NCBI GenBank assembly: GCA_030041195.1
Contig: JASHOI010000441.1
Span: forward strand, 1-41,438
From: Streptosporangiaceae bacterium
GTDB taxonomy: Bacteria > Actinomycetota > Actinomycetes > Streptosporangiales > Streptosporangiaceae
Length of the DNA stretch: 41,438 nucleotides
Direction: 5' to 3'
The number at the start of each line of letters is the position of its first letter. Position 1 is the stretch's first letter. Made by a program: the position numbers and the translations under genes. The notes below the pieces were generated by a model that saw only the letters and a list, made by a program, of their open reading frames with translations, was not told where the DNA came from and did no database searches. Of this stretch, positions 1 to 11,538 are shown piece by piece.

Positions 1-662
1 AGGGCGAAGAACGGCATGATGTACATCATGTACTTCTGCGACTGACCCATCGGGTTGTCCGGGGTCGCCGCCGGCATCATGCCGCGCTTCATGCTCTGCC
101 GCACGGTCAGGAACGTCGTGGTCATGCTGATCAGCACCGCGAACAGGATGACCACCTTCGCGTGCAAAGGCGTAGTGGAGCTGAACAGGAACTTGTCCGC
201 CACGGTGGCGCCCAGGATCTTGGCCTTCTGAGCGCTCTGCACCATCGCCAGCGGCAGCCCGTACTTGGGCGGGCCCGACTTCCACTCGGCGATCGCCTTC
301 AGCACGCTGTACAGGGCGAAGAACATCGGCAGCTGGAGCACGACCGGAAGGCAGCCCATCAGCGGGTTGACACCCGCTTGCTGGTACAGCTTCATCGTCT
401 CCTGCTGCAGCGTCTGCTTGTCGTTCTTGTACTTCTTGCGCAGTGCCTGCATCTCCGGCGCCAGGGCGCTCATCGCCCGCGTCGTGTGCATCTGCTTGAC
501 GAACAGCGGGACCATGATCAGCCGCATCAGGACCACGAGGATCACGATCGAGAGCGCCCAGGTCCATCCGCTGGTGGTACCGAAAATGGGGCTCAGGAAG
601 TCGTAGATCTGCCTGAGTACCCACGCGACGGCTTCATATATCGGGTTGAGCGGGTTCCCCAC
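1..662 (-). CDS. yidC: YidC/Oxa1 membrane protein insertase (C-terminus beyond window edge)
   Basis: YidC inserts and folds proteins in the cytoplasmic membrane, alone or with SecYEG. Reading leftward from a GTG at 662, the product starts MGNPLNPIYEAVAWVLRQIY and continues into a hydrophobic segment (WALSIVILVVLMRLIMVPLF). It then has the conserved cytoplasmic loop with LYQQAGVNPLMGCLPVVLQ and a TPDNPMGQSQKYMMYIMPFF stretch typical of actinobacterial YidC. About 220 residues are visible and the frame is open to base 1, so the C-terminal part is off the window. The GTG has AGGGAG seven bases upstream, which supports this start. It follows yidD by three bases in the rpmH-rnpA-yidD-yidC order next to dnaA, a textbook arrangement. 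Identification is secure. Confidence 0.97.
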   Translation of the reverse strand, partial: MGNPLNPIYEAVAWVLRQIYDFLSPIFGTTSGWTWALSIVILVVLMRLIMVPLFVKQMHTTRAMSALAPEMQALRKKYKNDKQTLQQETMKLYQQAGVNPLMGCLPVVLQLPMFFALYSVLKAIAEWKSGPPKYGLPLAMVQSAQKAKILGATVADKFLFSSTTPLHAKVVILFAVLISMTTTFLTVRQSMKRGMMPAATPDNPMGQSQKYMMYIMPFFA

Positions 663-665
663 CGG

Positions 666-989
666 CTAGCTCCCTTGAGATCTGGACGGGCACTTCTGCC
701 CCTCGGGTGTCCGCCCCGGCACGGGCACGGGGTCAAGCCCCCCGGCGTGGAATGGGTGGCAGCGGCTCAGCCTACGGGCAGCCAGCCAGGAACCGCGCAG
801 CGCACCATGCACCTGGACCGCCTCGAGGGCGTACGCGCTGCAGGACGGGTAGAACCGGCATCGGGGTGCGAGCAGCGGGCTGATGAAGTTCCGGTACCCG
901 GCCAGCAGCAGCATGAGGACCCGCGCGGCGGCCGATGGCCGCTCCCGTGGTTCCTCATGCGTTGTGGTCGATACGGCTGTACTTGTCAC
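666..989 (-). CDS. yidD: YidD membrane protein insertion efficiency factor
   Basis: YidD is a small membrane-associated protein that assists YidC-dependent insertion. The 107-aa product carries the family core: YRNFISPLL, then the cysteine-containing [14 protein letters not shown], then [18 protein letters not shown]. The usual length is about 70-110 residues, so it is intact. The basic N-terminus before [11 protein letters not shown] fits an amphipathic membrane-surface helix. The GTG start overlaps the rnpA stop by four bases (GTGA), implying translational coupling, and the stop lies three bases before yidC. The last 20 residues are poorly conserved in such proteins and may be disordered. 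Confidence 0.95.
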   Translation of the reverse strand: MTSTAVSTTTHEEPRERPSAAARVLMLLLAGYRNFISPLLAPRCRFYPSCSAYALEAVQVHGALRGSWLAARRLSRCHPFHAGGLDPVPVPGRTPEGQKCPSRSQGS

Positions 990-1348
990 GGACGCTGCGT
1001 CCCACCCTGCCGCCGAACCAAAGCGCGGATTACCAGGTCGAGTTCGGCGGCGAGATCCGCCTGGCGTGCGGTAGCGGCCCGGGGATTGGCACGTACCACC
1101 AACAGGCTACCTTCAGGAAGCGACCCGAGATACCCGCGGGCCAGATGACGCAGCCTGCGCCGGACCCTGTTGCGCACCACCGCCCCTCCCACGGCCTTGC
1201 TCACCACGAAGCCGACCTTGGCAGGCTCGTCGTGACCCGGCTGGCACAGCAGGTGCCCGGACAGAAGCGGACGGCCCGCGCGGCGGCCGCCGCGCAGCGC
1301 ACGAGAGAACTCCGAGCGCCTCCGCATCCGCGCGGCTGCAGGAAGCAC
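986..1348 (-). CDS. rnpA: Ribonuclease P protein component
   Basis: RnpA is the protein subunit of RNase P and helps the RNA subunit bind pre-tRNA 5' leaders. The 120-aa product begins [20 protein letters not shown], a normal actinobacterial N-terminus. It contains the basic RNR signature [20 protein letters not shown] at about residues 51-70, which contacts the P RNA. The GTG at 1348 is chosen because the family normally starts about eight residues before the RRREF-like segment. It lies 52 bases downstream of rpmH on the same strand and overlaps yidD by four bases, so the three genes form one operon. Length matches the family (110-130 aa). Confidence 0.96.
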   Translation of the reverse strand: MLPAAARMRRRSEFSRALRGGRRAGRPLLSGHLLCQPGHDEPAKVGFVVSKAVGGAVVRNRVRRRLRHLARGYLGSLPEGSLLVVRANPRAATARQADLAAELDLVIRALVRRQGGTQRP

Positions 1349-1400
1349 GGGCGATCATCCCCGCGCCGGCGGGCCCGCATCGGCGGCAGGCCCGCGCGGG

Positions 1401-1538
1401 TCAGACACTGACCCGCGCGCGCCCCTTACGGCGCCGTGCGGCCAGGATCGCGCGCCCAGCCCGGGTCCGCATGCGCAGCCGGAACCCGTGCGTCTTCGCG
1501 CGGTGGCGGTTGTTCGGCTGGAACGTACGCTTGCTCAC
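1401..1538 (-). CDS. rpmH: 50S ribosomal protein L34
   Basis: L34 is a small basic protein of the large ribosomal subunit. The 45-aa product begins [20 protein letters not shown] and continues through [19 protein letters not shown], the invariant L34 pattern. The start is the GTG at 1538, with GGAG about seven bases upstream. A longer open frame continues upstream to 1925 but runs through the promoter region and has no L34 homology, so it is not used. It is the first gene of the leftward rpmH-rnpA-yidD-yidC operon, divergent from dnaA. Confidence 0.97.
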   Translation of the reverse strand: MSKRTFQPNNRHRAKTHGFRLRMRTRAGRAILAARRRKGRARVSV

Positions 1539-1924
1539 AGGGACTCCAGGTGGACAGGATGAGGTCGGTGCGGTCACCAGGCCTGGCGAGCGGCCTGCGC
1601 ACATGCGGAAGCCAGCCCTGGCGGTGGCCGGACCCATGAACGCTACGCGGACCGAGTGCCGCCGGTCAAACCCGGCGCAACGCCCGCGCCGGCCGGCAAG
1701 CGACCGGGCCGGTACCCTCCGCAACACTTCCCGTTTGCCAAACGAGCACCGAAGCCGGGCCCTAGGCTGTGGACAGCGGTCTCGGCAAGGGGATCCGGGA
1801 CCGGGAGGCCGCCGAGCTTTCATAATCCCCGGCGGCAATTGGGGAGGCAGCTGCACCGAGTGCAACGTGCACAACCTGTGGAAAAACCTGTTGATCACAT
1901 GTGGGGGCGCGAGGTGAACGGCCA
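1539..1924. promoter_or_regulatory. rpmH/dnaA divergent intergenic region with DnaA-box-like sites
   Basis: This 386-bp gap separates the leftward rpmH operon from dnaA and must hold the promoters of both. No convincing gene is present. Two sites resemble DnaA boxes: TGTGGACAG at 1768-1776, one mismatch from TGTGGACAA, and the weaker TGTGGAAAA at 1877-1885, which sits about 40 bases before the dnaA ATG. Such sites are compatible with autoregulation of dnaA by DnaA, as known in other bacteria, but this is inference. The dnaA start is preceded by GAGGTG. No clear -35/-10 pair could be fixed by eye. Confidence 0.6.
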
Positions 1925-3586
1925 ATGAGTGAAACAGACCTCGCGGAAGTCTGGGCCCGGTCGCTTGATGAGCTTGCCGGGATGCAGATCGAGCCCGCGC
2001 ACCGAGCCTGGCTTCAGCTCACCAGGCCGCTGGGCCTGGTCGAGAACACCGCGCTGATCGCCACCCCCAACGAGTTCGTCAAGGAACAGCTGGAGACCAG
2101 GCTCCGGGCCCTGATCACCAACACGCTGTCCAGGGAACTCGGCCGCAGCATTCAGCTCGCGGTCACCGTCGATCCCGCGGCGGCCGCCGACCCCGGCCAG
2201 CGCCCGCCCGGGCTGCCCGGCGTACCGGACCTGGACGGCCTGCGCGCGGACGATGAATCCGCCGAAGCGGCCACCGGCCCGATGCAGCGGATCACCGACG
2301 ACGCCGGGCCGCCGTCCGGCGAGTTCCGCCGTCACCCCGGTCAGTTCGGTCCGGCCAGCGGCGAGTACCCGGTTGTCGGCGGGCGCGCCGACCTGCTCGG
2401 GCCGGATCGCGGCGGCCCGCCGGGCCTCGGCCGCGGCGAGGGCATCCCAGCCGACGACACCCGGCCGCAGAGCCCCAGCCTGGACGGGCAGCTGCACGGC
2501 CCGATCGGGTTCCTGCAGGGCGGCCCGGGAGGCGCGCCGCGCCCGGTCCAGGCCCGGCTGAACCCCAAGTACACCTTTGAGACGTTCGTCATCGGCTCCA
2601 GCAACAGGTTCGCCCACGCGGCCGCCGTCGCCGTGGCCGAGGCGCCGGCCAAGGCGTACAACCCGCTGTTCGTGTACGGCGACTCGGGACTCGGCAAGAC
2701 CCACCTGCTGCACGCGATCGGGCACTACGCCCAGAGCCTGTATCAGGGCGTCAAGGTGCGCTACGTGAGCTCGGAGGAGTTCACGAACGACTTCATCAAC
2801 ATGATCAGGGACGGCAAGCAGGACGGTTTCCGGCGCCGGTACCGCGACGTCGACGTGCTGCTGGTGGACGACATCCAGTTCCTGGAGAACAAGGAAGGGA
2901 CCCAGGAGGAGTTCTTCCACACGTTCAACACGCTGCACAACGCCAGCAAGCAGATCGTGATCTCCAGTGACCGCGCGCCCAAGCGGCTGGTCACCCTGGA
3001 GGACCGGCTGCGGAGCCGGTTCGAGTGGGGTCTGCTCACCGACGTTCAGCCGCCCGAGCTGGAGACCCGGATCGCGATCCTGCGCAAGAAGGCGGTCCAG
3101 GACCGGCTCAAGGTGCCGGCGGACGCGCTCGAGTACATCGCGAGCCGGATCTCGACGAACATCCGCGAGCTCGAGGGCGCGCTGATCCGGGTTACCGCGT
3201 TTGCCAGCCTGAACCGGCAGTCGGTCGACCTCCAGCTCGCCGAGTTCGTGCTGAAGGACCTGATCCCGGAGGCGCAGGGGCCCGAGATCACCGCGTCGAC
3301 GATCATGGGCCAGACCGCGTCGTACTTCGGGCTGTCCATCGACGACCTGTGCGGCACCTCCCGGTCCCGGGTCCTGGTCACCGCGCGGCAGATCGCCATG
3401 TACCTCTGCCGCGAGCTGACCGATCTGTCGCTGCCCAAGATCGGCCAGCAGTTCGGCGGCCGCGACCACACCACCGTGATGCACGCGGACAAGAAGATCC
3501 GCTCGCTGATGGCCGAGCGCCGGTCGATCTACAACCAGGTCACCGAGCTCACCAACCGGATCAAGCAGCAGGCGTTGTCCGGGTGA
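1925..3586 (+). CDS. dnaA: Chromosomal replication initiator DnaA
   Basis: DnaA is the AAA+ initiator that binds DnaA boxes in oriC, opens the duplex and recruits helicase. The 553-aa protein has the N-terminal domain I ([20 protein letters not shown]) and a long Gly/Pro/Asp-rich linker at about residues 85-210, typical of actinobacteria. The AAA+ domain starts at [20 protein letters not shown], with Walker [10 protein letters not shown] at residues 252-260 and Walker [10 protein letters not shown] at about 312-320. The C-terminal DNA-binding domain carries [15 protein letters not shown] near residue 510. The ATG at 1925 is preferred over an in-frame GTG at 1901 because family members begin this way and GAGGTG precedes it. 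It is flanked by box-containing intergenic regions on both sides. Confidence 0.98.
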   Translation: MSETDLAEVWARSLDELAGMQIEPAHRAWLQLTRPLGLVENTALIATPNEFVKEQLETRLRALITNTLSRELGRSIQLAVTVDPAAAADPGQRPPGLPGVPDLDGLRADDESAEAATGPMQRITDDAGPPSGEFRRHPGQFGPASGEYPVVGGRADLLGPDRGGPPGLGRGEGIPADDTRPQSPSLDGQLHGPIGFLQGGPGGAPRPVQARLNPKYTFETFVIGSSNRFAHAAAVAVAEAPAKAYNPLFVYGDSGLGKTHLLHAIGHYAQSLYQGVKVRYVSSEEFTNDFINMIRDGKQDGFRRRYRDVDVLLVDDIQFLENKEGTQEEFFHTFNTLHNASKQIVISSDRAPKRLVTLEDRLRSRFEWGLLTDVQPPELETRIAILRKKAVQDRLKVPADALEYIASRISTNIRELEGALIRVTAFASLNRQSVDLQLAEFVLKDLIPEAQGPEITASTIMGQTASYFGLSIDDLCGTSRSRVLVTARQIAMYLCRELTDLSLPKIGQQFGGRDHTTVMHADKKIRSLMAERRSIYNQVTELTNRIKQQALSG

Positions 3587-3642
3587 ATGCACGGTGAAGG
3601 TTCTCATACCAGTGACTGCGGGCACATTCAACGCACACAGGC

Positions 3643-3663
3643 TGTGGATAACTCTGTGGACAG
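3643..3663 (-). promoter_or_regulatory. Pair of adjacent DnaA boxes in oriC
   Basis: TGTGGATAA at 3643-3651 is the exact reverse complement of the consensus TTATCCACA. TGTGGACAG at 3655-3663 has the same orientation and one mismatch to TGTGGACAA. The centres are 12 bp apart, about one helical turn, so two DnaA molecules could bind side by side on one face. This is the strongest site in the intergenic region. Confidence 0.75.
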
Positions 3664-3734
3664 ACGCCGGGCTCCGGAGGAAAACTCCGGCCAACCGGGG
3701 GGTAATCGCCGGCCATCCGGCACGAGTCCGCGGG

Positions 3735-3743
3735 GTATCCACA
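3735..3743 (+). promoter_or_regulatory. DnaA box, opposite orientation
   Basis: GTATCCACA differs from TTATCCACA only at the first base and runs opposite to the pair at 3643-3663. It is followed by an A, giving TATCCACAA. It is a likely medium-affinity site. Confidence 0.65.
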
Positions 3744-3919
3744 ACGGCCGGCACCCGCGCCCACCGGGCAGCCACAGCCACTGTGGACGCCACCGGCGCC
3801 GGTGACCTGCTGCGGGGCCGGATATCCCCAGGATCCACCGACCCTATGACGACTGCTCTTCTCTCAATTACTTAAAGACCAAGACCTAAGTAAGCCGACC
3901 AACAGGAGGGCGGCTCCCC

Positions 3920-5062
3920 GTGAAGATCCAGGTTGAGCGTGATGTTCTGGCTGACGCCGTGGCGTGGACGGCCCGCGCCCTGCCGGCCCGCCCCACCGTG
4001 CCGGTGCTCGCCGGGATGCGGCTGCAGGCCGGTGACGACCTCACGCTGTCCAGCTTCGACTACGACGTATCGGCCCAGGCCACGATCCCGGTGATCGCCG
4101 AGGAGGAAGGCAGCGCGCTGGTTTCCGGCAGGCTGCTCTCCGAGATCAGCCGCAGCCTCCCGGCCCGGCCCGTTCAGATCACCTCCGAGGGCGGCAAGGC
4201 CGTCCTGTCCTGCGGCAGCGCCACGTTCACGCTGCTGACGATGCCGGAAGAGGAGTACCCGGCGCTGCCGGAGATGCCGCCGGCCGCCGGGACGGTGGGC
4301 AGCGACGCATTCGCCTCGGCGGTCAGCCAGTCGGCGACCGCGGCGGGCCGGGACGACACGCTGCCGGCGCTGACCGGCGTCAGGATCGAGATCGAGGGCG
4401 ACACGCTGACGCTGATCTCGACCGACCGCTACCGGCTGGCCGTCCGGGAACTGCGGTGGACCCCGGCCAGGCCGGACCTGTCCGCCGCGGTGCTCGTGCC
4501 GGCCAGGGCGCTCGCCGAGACCGCGCGGGCACTGACGTCCGGCGCCGAGGTGGCGATCGCGCTCGCGCTGCCGGGCGACGGCACCGACGGCGCCGGCGGC
4601 GACGGGATGATCGGCTTCGAGGGCGGCGGGCGGCAGGCCACGACCAGGCTGCTCGGCGGCGAGTTCCCGCGGCACCAGGCGCTGCTGCCCAGCCACGCCA
4701 GCTACACGGCCGAGCTGGCCACCCCGCTGCTGGCCGAGTCGGTGAAGCGGGTCGCCCTGGTTGCCGAGCGGAACACCGCGGTGCGGCTGGCGTTCACGCC
4801 CGGCCAGCTGGTGCTCGAGGCCGGCACCGGCGACGAGGCCCAGGCCGTCGAGGTGCTGGAGGCGAGCTTCGACGGCGATGACGAGCTGTCGATCGCGTTC
4901 AACCCGCAGTACCTGCTGGACGGGCTGGCCGCGATCGACTCGGACACGGTCCGGATGTCGTTCACCGAGCCGGGCAAGCCGGTGCTGATCACCGGCAAGC
5001 CCGCACCCGACGGCCAGCCCGACTACCGGTACCTGCTCATGCCGATCCGTCTCGGCGGGTAA
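3920..5062 (+). CDS. dnaN: DNA polymerase III beta sliding clamp
   Basis: The beta clamp is a ring-shaped dimer that tethers DNA polymerase III and other enzymes to DNA. The 380-aa product begins [20 protein letters not shown] and has three repeated clamp folds of about 120-130 residues each. It ends with [12 protein letters not shown], the conserved C-terminal LMP(I/V)R motif. An intermediate segment, [22 protein letters not shown], is typical of domain III. The GTG at 3920 has a strong AGGAGGG about nine bases upstream. It follows oriC and precedes recF by 37 bases in the same direction. Length is normal (370-380 aa). Confidence 0.97.
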   Translation: MKIQVERDVLADAVAWTARALPARPTVPVLAGMRLQAGDDLTLSSFDYDVSAQATIPVIAEEEGSALVSGRLLSEISRSLPARPVQITSEGGKAVLSCGSATFTLLTMPEEEYPALPEMPPAAGTVGSDAFASAVSQSATAAGRDDTLPALTGVRIEIEGDTLTLISTDRYRLAVRELRWTPARPDLSAAVLVPARALAETARALTSGAEVAIALALPGDGTDGAGGDGMIGFEGGGRQATTRLLGGEFPRHQALLPSHASYTAELATPLLAESVKRVALVAERNTAVRLAFTPGQLVLEAGTGDEAQAVEVLEASFDGDDELSIAFNPQYLLDGLAAIDSDTVRMSFTEPGKPVLITGKPAPDGQPDYRYLLMPIRLGG

Positions 5063-5099
5063 ATCCGCAGATCCCCAGGGCTGGACTAATGTCGCTGGC

Positions 5100-6224
5100 G
5101 TGCACCTGACCAGGCTGGCGCTGACCGACTTCCGCAGCTACGCCGCTGCCGACGTGGACCTTGCGCCGGGCGTCTCCACCTTCACCGGCCCGAACGGTGA
5201 GGGCAAGACCAACCTGGTGGAGGCCGCGGCGTACGTGGCCACGTTCGGCAGCCACCGGGTTGCCACCGACGCCCCGCTGATCAGGCACGGCGCGCAGCGC
5301 GCCATCCTCAGGGCCGCGGTGCGCTCGCCGGAACGCGACAGCCTGGTCGAGATCGAGATCAACCCGGGCAAGGTGAACCGGGTCCGGCTGAACCGGGTGC
5401 CCCTGCCGCGGCCGCGCGAGGCGCTGGGCACGCTGCGGTGCGTCCTGTTCGCCCCGGAGGACCTGGCCATGGTCAAGGGCGACCCGGACCAGCGGCGGCG
5501 CTATCTCGATGAGCTCCTGGTCGCCACCAGGCCCCGGTTCGCCGGGGTCCGGGCCGACTACGACCGGGTGCTGCGACAGCGGACGGCGCTGCTGAAGTCC
5601 GCCAAGGCAGCCCGGTTCACCGGGCACGGTGGGGCGCCTGCCGCGCTGGAGGTGTGGGACGAGCACCTGGTCGCGAACGGCGCGGAGCTGACCGCGGGAC
5701 GGCTGGAGCTGACCGCCGCGCTCCGGCCGCTGGTCGCCAAGGCGTACGCGGCGGTGTCCGGTGAGGACCTGGCCGTGGGGATGAGCTACCGGCAGTCCGG
5801 GCAGGAGGATGAGCCCGCGGCGGACCGCGCGGCGCTGGCCGAGGGGCTGCGCGAGGCCCTGGCCCGGGTGCGCCGGGCCGAGCTGGAACGCGGCGTCTGC
5901 CTGGTCGGTCCGCACCGGGACGACCTCGAGCTGCGCGTCGGCGAGCTGCCAACCCGCGGCTACGCCAGCCACGGCGAGTCCTGGTCGCTGGCGCTCGCGC
6001 TCCGGCTCGGAGCGTACGACCTGCTGCGATCCGGCGGCGATGACCCGGTGCTGATCCTGGACGACGTGTTCGCCGAGCTCGACAGCGGGCGCCGGGAGAG
6101 CCTGGCCGGCCTGGTCTCCGGCGCCGAGCAGGTGCTGGTCACCGCCGCGGTGCCCGCCGACGTGCCCGCGCGCCTGGCCGGCCAGCGGTTCGGGGTGTCC
6201 GGCGGGGCGATCTTCCGTGCCTGA
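5100..6224 (+). CDS. recF: DNA replication/repair protein RecF
   Basis: RecF is an SMC-like ATPase that loads RecA at gaps through RecOR and helps restart stalled forks. The 374-aa product starts [20 protein letters not shown] and has Walker A GPNGEGKT at residues 30-37. The C-terminal region has the ABC-type signature area ([18 protein letters not shown]) and Walker B/D-loop [17 protein letters not shown]. The GTG at 5100 gives the exact family N-terminus, so this start is firm although no strong ribosome binding site is visible. The next gene starts inside its last codons (eight-base overlap), pointing to one transcript from dnaN through the DciA-like gene. Confidence 0.97.
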   Translation: MHLTRLALTDFRSYAAADVDLAPGVSTFTGPNGEGKTNLVEAAAYVATFGSHRVATDAPLIRHGAQRAILRAAVRSPERDSLVEIEINPGKVNRVRLNRVPLPRPREALGTLRCVLFAPEDLAMVKGDPDQRRRYLDELLVATRPRFAGVRADYDRVLRQRTALLKSAKAARFTGHGGAPAALEVWDEHLVANGAELTAGRLELTAALRPLVAKAYAAVSGEDLAVGMSYRQSGQEDEPAADRAALAEGLREALARVRRAELERGVCLVGPHRDDLELRVGELPTRGYASHGESWSLALALRLGAYDLLRSGGDDPVLILDDVFAELDSGRRESLAGLVSGAEQVLVTAAVPADVPARLAGQRFGVSGGAIFRA

Positions 6225-6753
6225 CGAAGCGGACCCGGTGCGGGCCGCCAGGGAGGCCCTCGCGAGGGCGAAGGCGGACGCCCTCGCCAAGGGCAACCGG
6301 CCTGCCCGCCCCCAGGTTCGCGGGCCCGAACGGGACGCCTCCCCCGACCCGGCTCCCCCCCGCCGGTCTGGCCGCCGGCCGCGCCGGGACGACCCGGAGC
6401 CGCTCAATGCCGCGATCGGCGGGCTGATCGACGCGCGAGGCTGGCGCCAGGCGGCCGCCGTGGGATCGGTCTTCGGGCGGTGGGCGGAGATCGTCGGCCC
6501 CGAGCTCGCCGAGCACACCAGGCCCGAGTCGCTGACCGACGGCGAGCTGACCGTCACCGCGGACTCCACCGCCTGGGCGACCCAGGTGCGGCTCCTGGCG
6601 GCACACCTAGTGCGCAGGCTGAACGATGAGCTCGGCGACGGCTCGGTGCGGCACGTGCGGGTCCGCGGGCCCGCCGGCGCGGCGGGCCCAGCCCGCCGGC
6701 CAGGGGAATGGAGGGTACGCGGGGGACGGGGACCTCGCGACACCTACGGGTGA
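6217..6753 (+). CDS. DciA-like DUF721 protein
   Basis: DUF721 proteins adjoin recF-gyrB in many actinobacteria. The family includes DciA, the ancestral loader or partner of the replicative helicase DnaB. The 178-aa product has a charged, low-complexity N-terminal half (residues 1-60, rich in R, A and P). The conserved domain follows: [40 protein letters not shown], then [25 protein letters not shown]. It ends in a [14 protein letters not shown] tail frequent in actinobacterial homologues. The GTG start overlaps recF by eight bases. A helicase-loading role is inferred from family and position; symbol dciA is likely but not assigned. Confidence 0.9.
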   Translation: MPDEADPVRAAREALARAKADALAKGNRPARPQVRGPERDASPDPAPPRRSGRRPRRDDPEPLNAAIGGLIDARGWRQAAAVGSVFGRWAEIVGPELAEHTRPESLTDGELTVTADSTAWATQVRLLAAHLVRRLNDELGDGSVRHVRVRGPAGAAGPARRPGEWRVRGGRGPRDTYG

Positions 6754-6821
6754 ATCTTGCGGGGGGCAGGCCCCCTGGAAGCCCATGACGGCCGCTCGGG
6801 CCATCAGGCCCTCGGGCCCGC

Positions 6822-6844
6822 CAGCCGACTAATCCAGTCGGCTG
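6822..6844. terminator. Perfect 9-bp hairpin between the DUF721 gene and gyrB
   Basis: CAGCCGACT (6822-6830), a five-base loop, and its exact complement AGTCGGCTG (6836-6844) form a perfect stem-loop about 70 bases after the DUF721 stop and just before the proposed gyrB promoter. There is no T-tract, which is common for actinobacterial terminators. It may end the dnaN-recF-dciA transcript. Alternatively it could be an operator for supercoiling control of gyrB. Confidence 0.5.
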
Positions 6845-6847
6845 TGG

Positions 6848-8890
<2,043 letters not shown>

Positions 8891-8982
8891 GACGATGTCA
8901 CCGGATTGGTTTGATCACGGAGGATCCGGGAGCATCCGGCACGCCACACCCTCGGTGATCACGGAAGTGAGATGTTAGAACA

Positions 8983-11538
8983 GTGACCGACGTGAACGCC
9001 CCAGCCCCGCCTGGCGGGCACGACCGCACGGAGCCGGTCGACATCCAGGTCGAGATGCAGCGCAGCTACATCGACTATGCGATGTCGGTCATCGTCGGCC
9101 GCGCGCTGCCCGACGTCCGCGACGGCCTCAAGCCGGTGCACGTGCGCGTGCTGTACGCGATGTACGACGGCGGCTACCGGCCCGACCGCAGCTTCTTCAA
9201 GTGCGCGCGGGTGGTCGGCGACGTCATGGGGACCTACCACCCGCACGGCGACAGCGCGATCTACGACGCGCTGGTCCGGCTGGCGCAGCCGTGGGCGATG
9301 CGGATGCCGCTCGTGGACAGCCAGGGCAACTTCGGCTCGCCGGGGAACGACCCGGCGGCCGCGATGCGGTACACCGAGTGCCGGCTGGCCCCGCTGGCCA
9401 TGGAGATGCTGCGGGACATCGACAAGGACACCGTCGACTTCCGGCCGAACTACGACGGCCGGTCCGCCGAGCCGGTGGTGCTGCCGAGCCGGTTCCCCAA
9501 CCTCCTGGTCAACGGCTCCGAAGGGATCGCGGTCGGCATGGCGACCAAGATCCCGCCGCACAACCTGCGCGAGGTCGCCGCCGGCGTCCAGTGGTACCTG
9601 GACAACTTCGAGGCCTCGGACGAGGAACTGCTCGAGGCGCTGATCGAGCGCATCAAGGGCCCGGACTTCCCCGGCGGCCCCGATGGCCGCACCGGCGCCT
9701 TGATCGTCGGCCGCCGCGGCATCCAGGAGGCCTACCGCACCGGCCGCGGCTCGATCGTGATGCGCGCGGTCGTCGAGGTGGAAGAGGACCGCAAGGGCCG
9801 CACCTGCCTGGTCGTGACCGAGCTGCCGTACCAGGTCAACCCGGACAACCTGGCGGCGAAGATCGCCGAGCTGGCGCACGACGGAAAGGTCGGCGGCATC
9901 GTCGCCGTCAACGACGAGACCAGCGGCCGCAGCGGCCAGCGCCTGGTGATCGTGCTGAGGCGGGATGCGGTCGCCAAGGTCGTGCTGAACAACCTGTACA
10001 AGCACACCCAGCTGCAGGAGACGTTCGGGGCGAACATGCTGGCCCTAGTCGACGGCGTGCCGCGGACCCTGCGGCTCGACCAGCTGATCCGGCACTGGGT
10101 CACCCACCAGATCGAGGTCATCGTCCGGCGCACCCGCTACCTGCTGCGCAAGGCGCAGGAGCGGGCCCACATCCTGAGCGCGCTGATCAAGGCGATCGAC
10201 CGGATCGACGAGGTCATCGCGCTGATCAGGGGCAGCGAGTCGGCCGCGGTAGCCCAGCAGGGCCTGATGGACCTGCTGGAGATCGACGAGATCCAGGCCA
10301 GGGCGATCCTGGACATGCAGCTGCGCAGGCTGGCCGCCCTGGAGCGGCAGCAGCTGATCGACGAGTACGAAGCGCTGATGGCGGAGATCGCCGACTACGA
10401 GGCCATCCTGGCCTCGCCGGAGCGGCAGCGGGAGATCATCGGCACCGAACTCGGCGAGATCGTCGCGAAGTACGGCGACGACCGGCGCACCCAGATCATC
10501 GCCTACGACGGCGACGTGTCCGTGGCCGACCTCATCGCCGAGGAGGACGTGGTCGTCACGATCACCCGCGGCGGCTATGCCAAGCGCACCAAGACCGACC
10601 TGTACCGGGCGCAGCGGCGCGGCGGCAAGGGGGTGCGCGGCGCCCAGCTGCGCGCCGACGACATCGTCGAGCACTTCTTCGTCACCTCCACTCATAACTG
10701 GATCTTGTTCTTCACGAACAAGGGCCGGGTGTACCGCGCCAAGGCGTACGAGCTGCCCGAGGCCGCGCGCGACGCCCGCGGCCAGCACGTCGCCAACCTG
10801 CTGGCGTTCCAGCCCGACGAGCGGATCGCCGAGGTGCTGGCGCTGTCCGACTACACGGTCGCCCCCTACCTGGTCATTGCGACCTCGTCCGGGCTGGTCA
10901 AGAAGACGAAGCTGTCGGACTTCGACTCGCCCAGGGCCGGCGGGATCATCGCGATCAACCTGCGTGAGGACGACGAGGTGATCGCCGCCAGGCTGGTGTC
11001 GGCCGACGAGGACCTGCTGCTGGTCAGCAACCACGCCCAGGCGATCAGGTTCCACGCCACCGATGAGGCGCTGCGCCCGATGGGCCGGGCGACCTCGGGC
11101 GTGATCGGCATGCGGTTCGGCGCGGGCGACCGGCTGCTGGGCATGCACGTGGTGCGGGAAGGCGCCGACGTGCTTGTGGCCACCGGCGGCGGGTATGCCA
11201 AACGTACCCAGGCCGACCAGTACCCGGTGCAGGGCCGTGGCGGCCACGGGGTGCTGACGGCCAGGATCGTGGAGGCCCGCGGCGAGCTCATCGGCGCCCT
11301 GATGGTCCGGCCGGAGGACGAGGTCTTCGCGATCACGTCGGCCGGCGGGGTGATCAGGACGGCTGCCGCGGAGATCAAGCAGTCCGGCAGGCAGACCATG
11401 GGAGTCCGGCTGGTCAACCTGGCCCCGGGACAGAGCCTGGTGGCCATCGCGCGCAACGAGGAGTCACTCGACGGAGGCAACGGTGCCAGTGCCGTGGAGG
11501 AGGGTGACGAAACTGGTACCGGGGGTGACCAGGAGTGA
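8983..11538 (+). CDS. gyrA: DNA gyrase subunit A
   Basis: GyrA cuts and rejoins the DNA gate of gyrase. The 851-aa product has the winged-helix region with the quinolone-pocket sequence [10 protein letters not shown], where Ser91 and Asp95 correspond to E. coli Ser83 and Asp87. No classic quinolone-resistance change is seen there. The catalytic tyrosine is Tyr130 in [10 protein letters not shown]. The C-terminal half carries the beta-pinwheel repeats and the GyrA box ([11 protein letters not shown]). It ends in a long acidic Gly/Glu tail. The GTG at 8983 gives the normal N-terminus, with a modest GGAAGTGAG upstream. The stop overlaps the next gene by four bases. Confidence 0.98.
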   Translation: MTDVNAPAPPGGHDRTEPVDIQVEMQRSYIDYAMSVIVGRALPDVRDGLKPVHVRVLYAMYDGGYRPDRSFFKCARVVGDVMGTYHPHGDSAIYDALVRLAQPWAMRMPLVDSQGNFGSPGNDPAAAMRYTECRLAPLAMEMLRDIDKDTVDFRPNYDGRSAEPVVLPSRFPNLLVNGSEGIAVGMATKIPPHNLREVAAGVQWYLDNFEASDEELLEALIERIKGPDFPGGPDGRTGALIVGRRGIQEAYRTGRGSIVMRAVVEVEEDRKGRTCLVVTELPYQVNPDNLAAKIAELAHDGKVGGIVAVNDETSGRSGQRLVIVLRRDAVAKVVLNNLYKHTQLQETFGANMLALVDGVPRTLRLDQLIRHWVTHQIEVIVRRTRYLLRKAQERAHILSALIKAIDRIDEVIALIRGSESAAVAQQGLMDLLEIDEIQARAILDMQLRRLAALERQQLIDEYEALMAEIADYEAILASPERQREIIGTELGEIVAKYGDDRRTQIIAYDGDVSVADLIAEEDVVVTITRGGYAKRTKTDLYRAQRRGGKGVRGAQLRADDIVEHFFVTSTHNWILFFTNKGRVYRAKAYELPEAARDARGQHVANLLAFQPDERIAEVLALSDYTVAPYLVIATSSGLVKKTKLSDFDSPRAGGIIAINLREDDEVIAARLVSADEDLLLVSNHAQAIRFHATDEALRPMGRATSGVIGMRFGAGDRLLGMHVVREGADVLVATGGGYAKRTQADQYPVQGRGGHGVLTARIVEARGELIGALMVRPEDEVFAITSAGGVIRTAAAEIKQSGRQTMGVRLVNLAPGQSLVAIARNEESLDGGNGASAVEEGDETGTGGDQE

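Larger units (their letters stand above)
3587..3919. other. oriC: Putative chromosomal origin of replication, oriC
   Basis: The 333-bp dnaA-dnaN gap has no convincing gene and contains a cluster of DnaA-box-like 9-mers. These are TGTGGATAA (3643-3651, perfect consensus), TGTGGACAG (3655-3663), GTATCCACA (3735-3743, opposite orientation) and a weak TGTGGACGC (3782-3790). The last follows a CCACAG-CCA-CTGTGG inverted repeat at 3772-3786. The stretch from about 3855 to 3895 (containing CAATTACTTAAAGACC) is clearly AT-richer than its surroundings and is a candidate unwinding element. Position and content make this oriC, but origin activity itself is inferred. Confidence 0.85.

Noticed and set aside
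1895..3838. 647-codon open frame on the minus strand opposite dnaA
   Set aside because: It is the antisense shadow of dnaA caused by high GC; it has no recognisable domain and dnaA is certain.
9201..10697. 498-codon plus-strand frame inside gyrA
   Set aside because: Out-of-frame shadow, extremely Arg/Gly/Pro-rich; gyrA is intact in its own frame.
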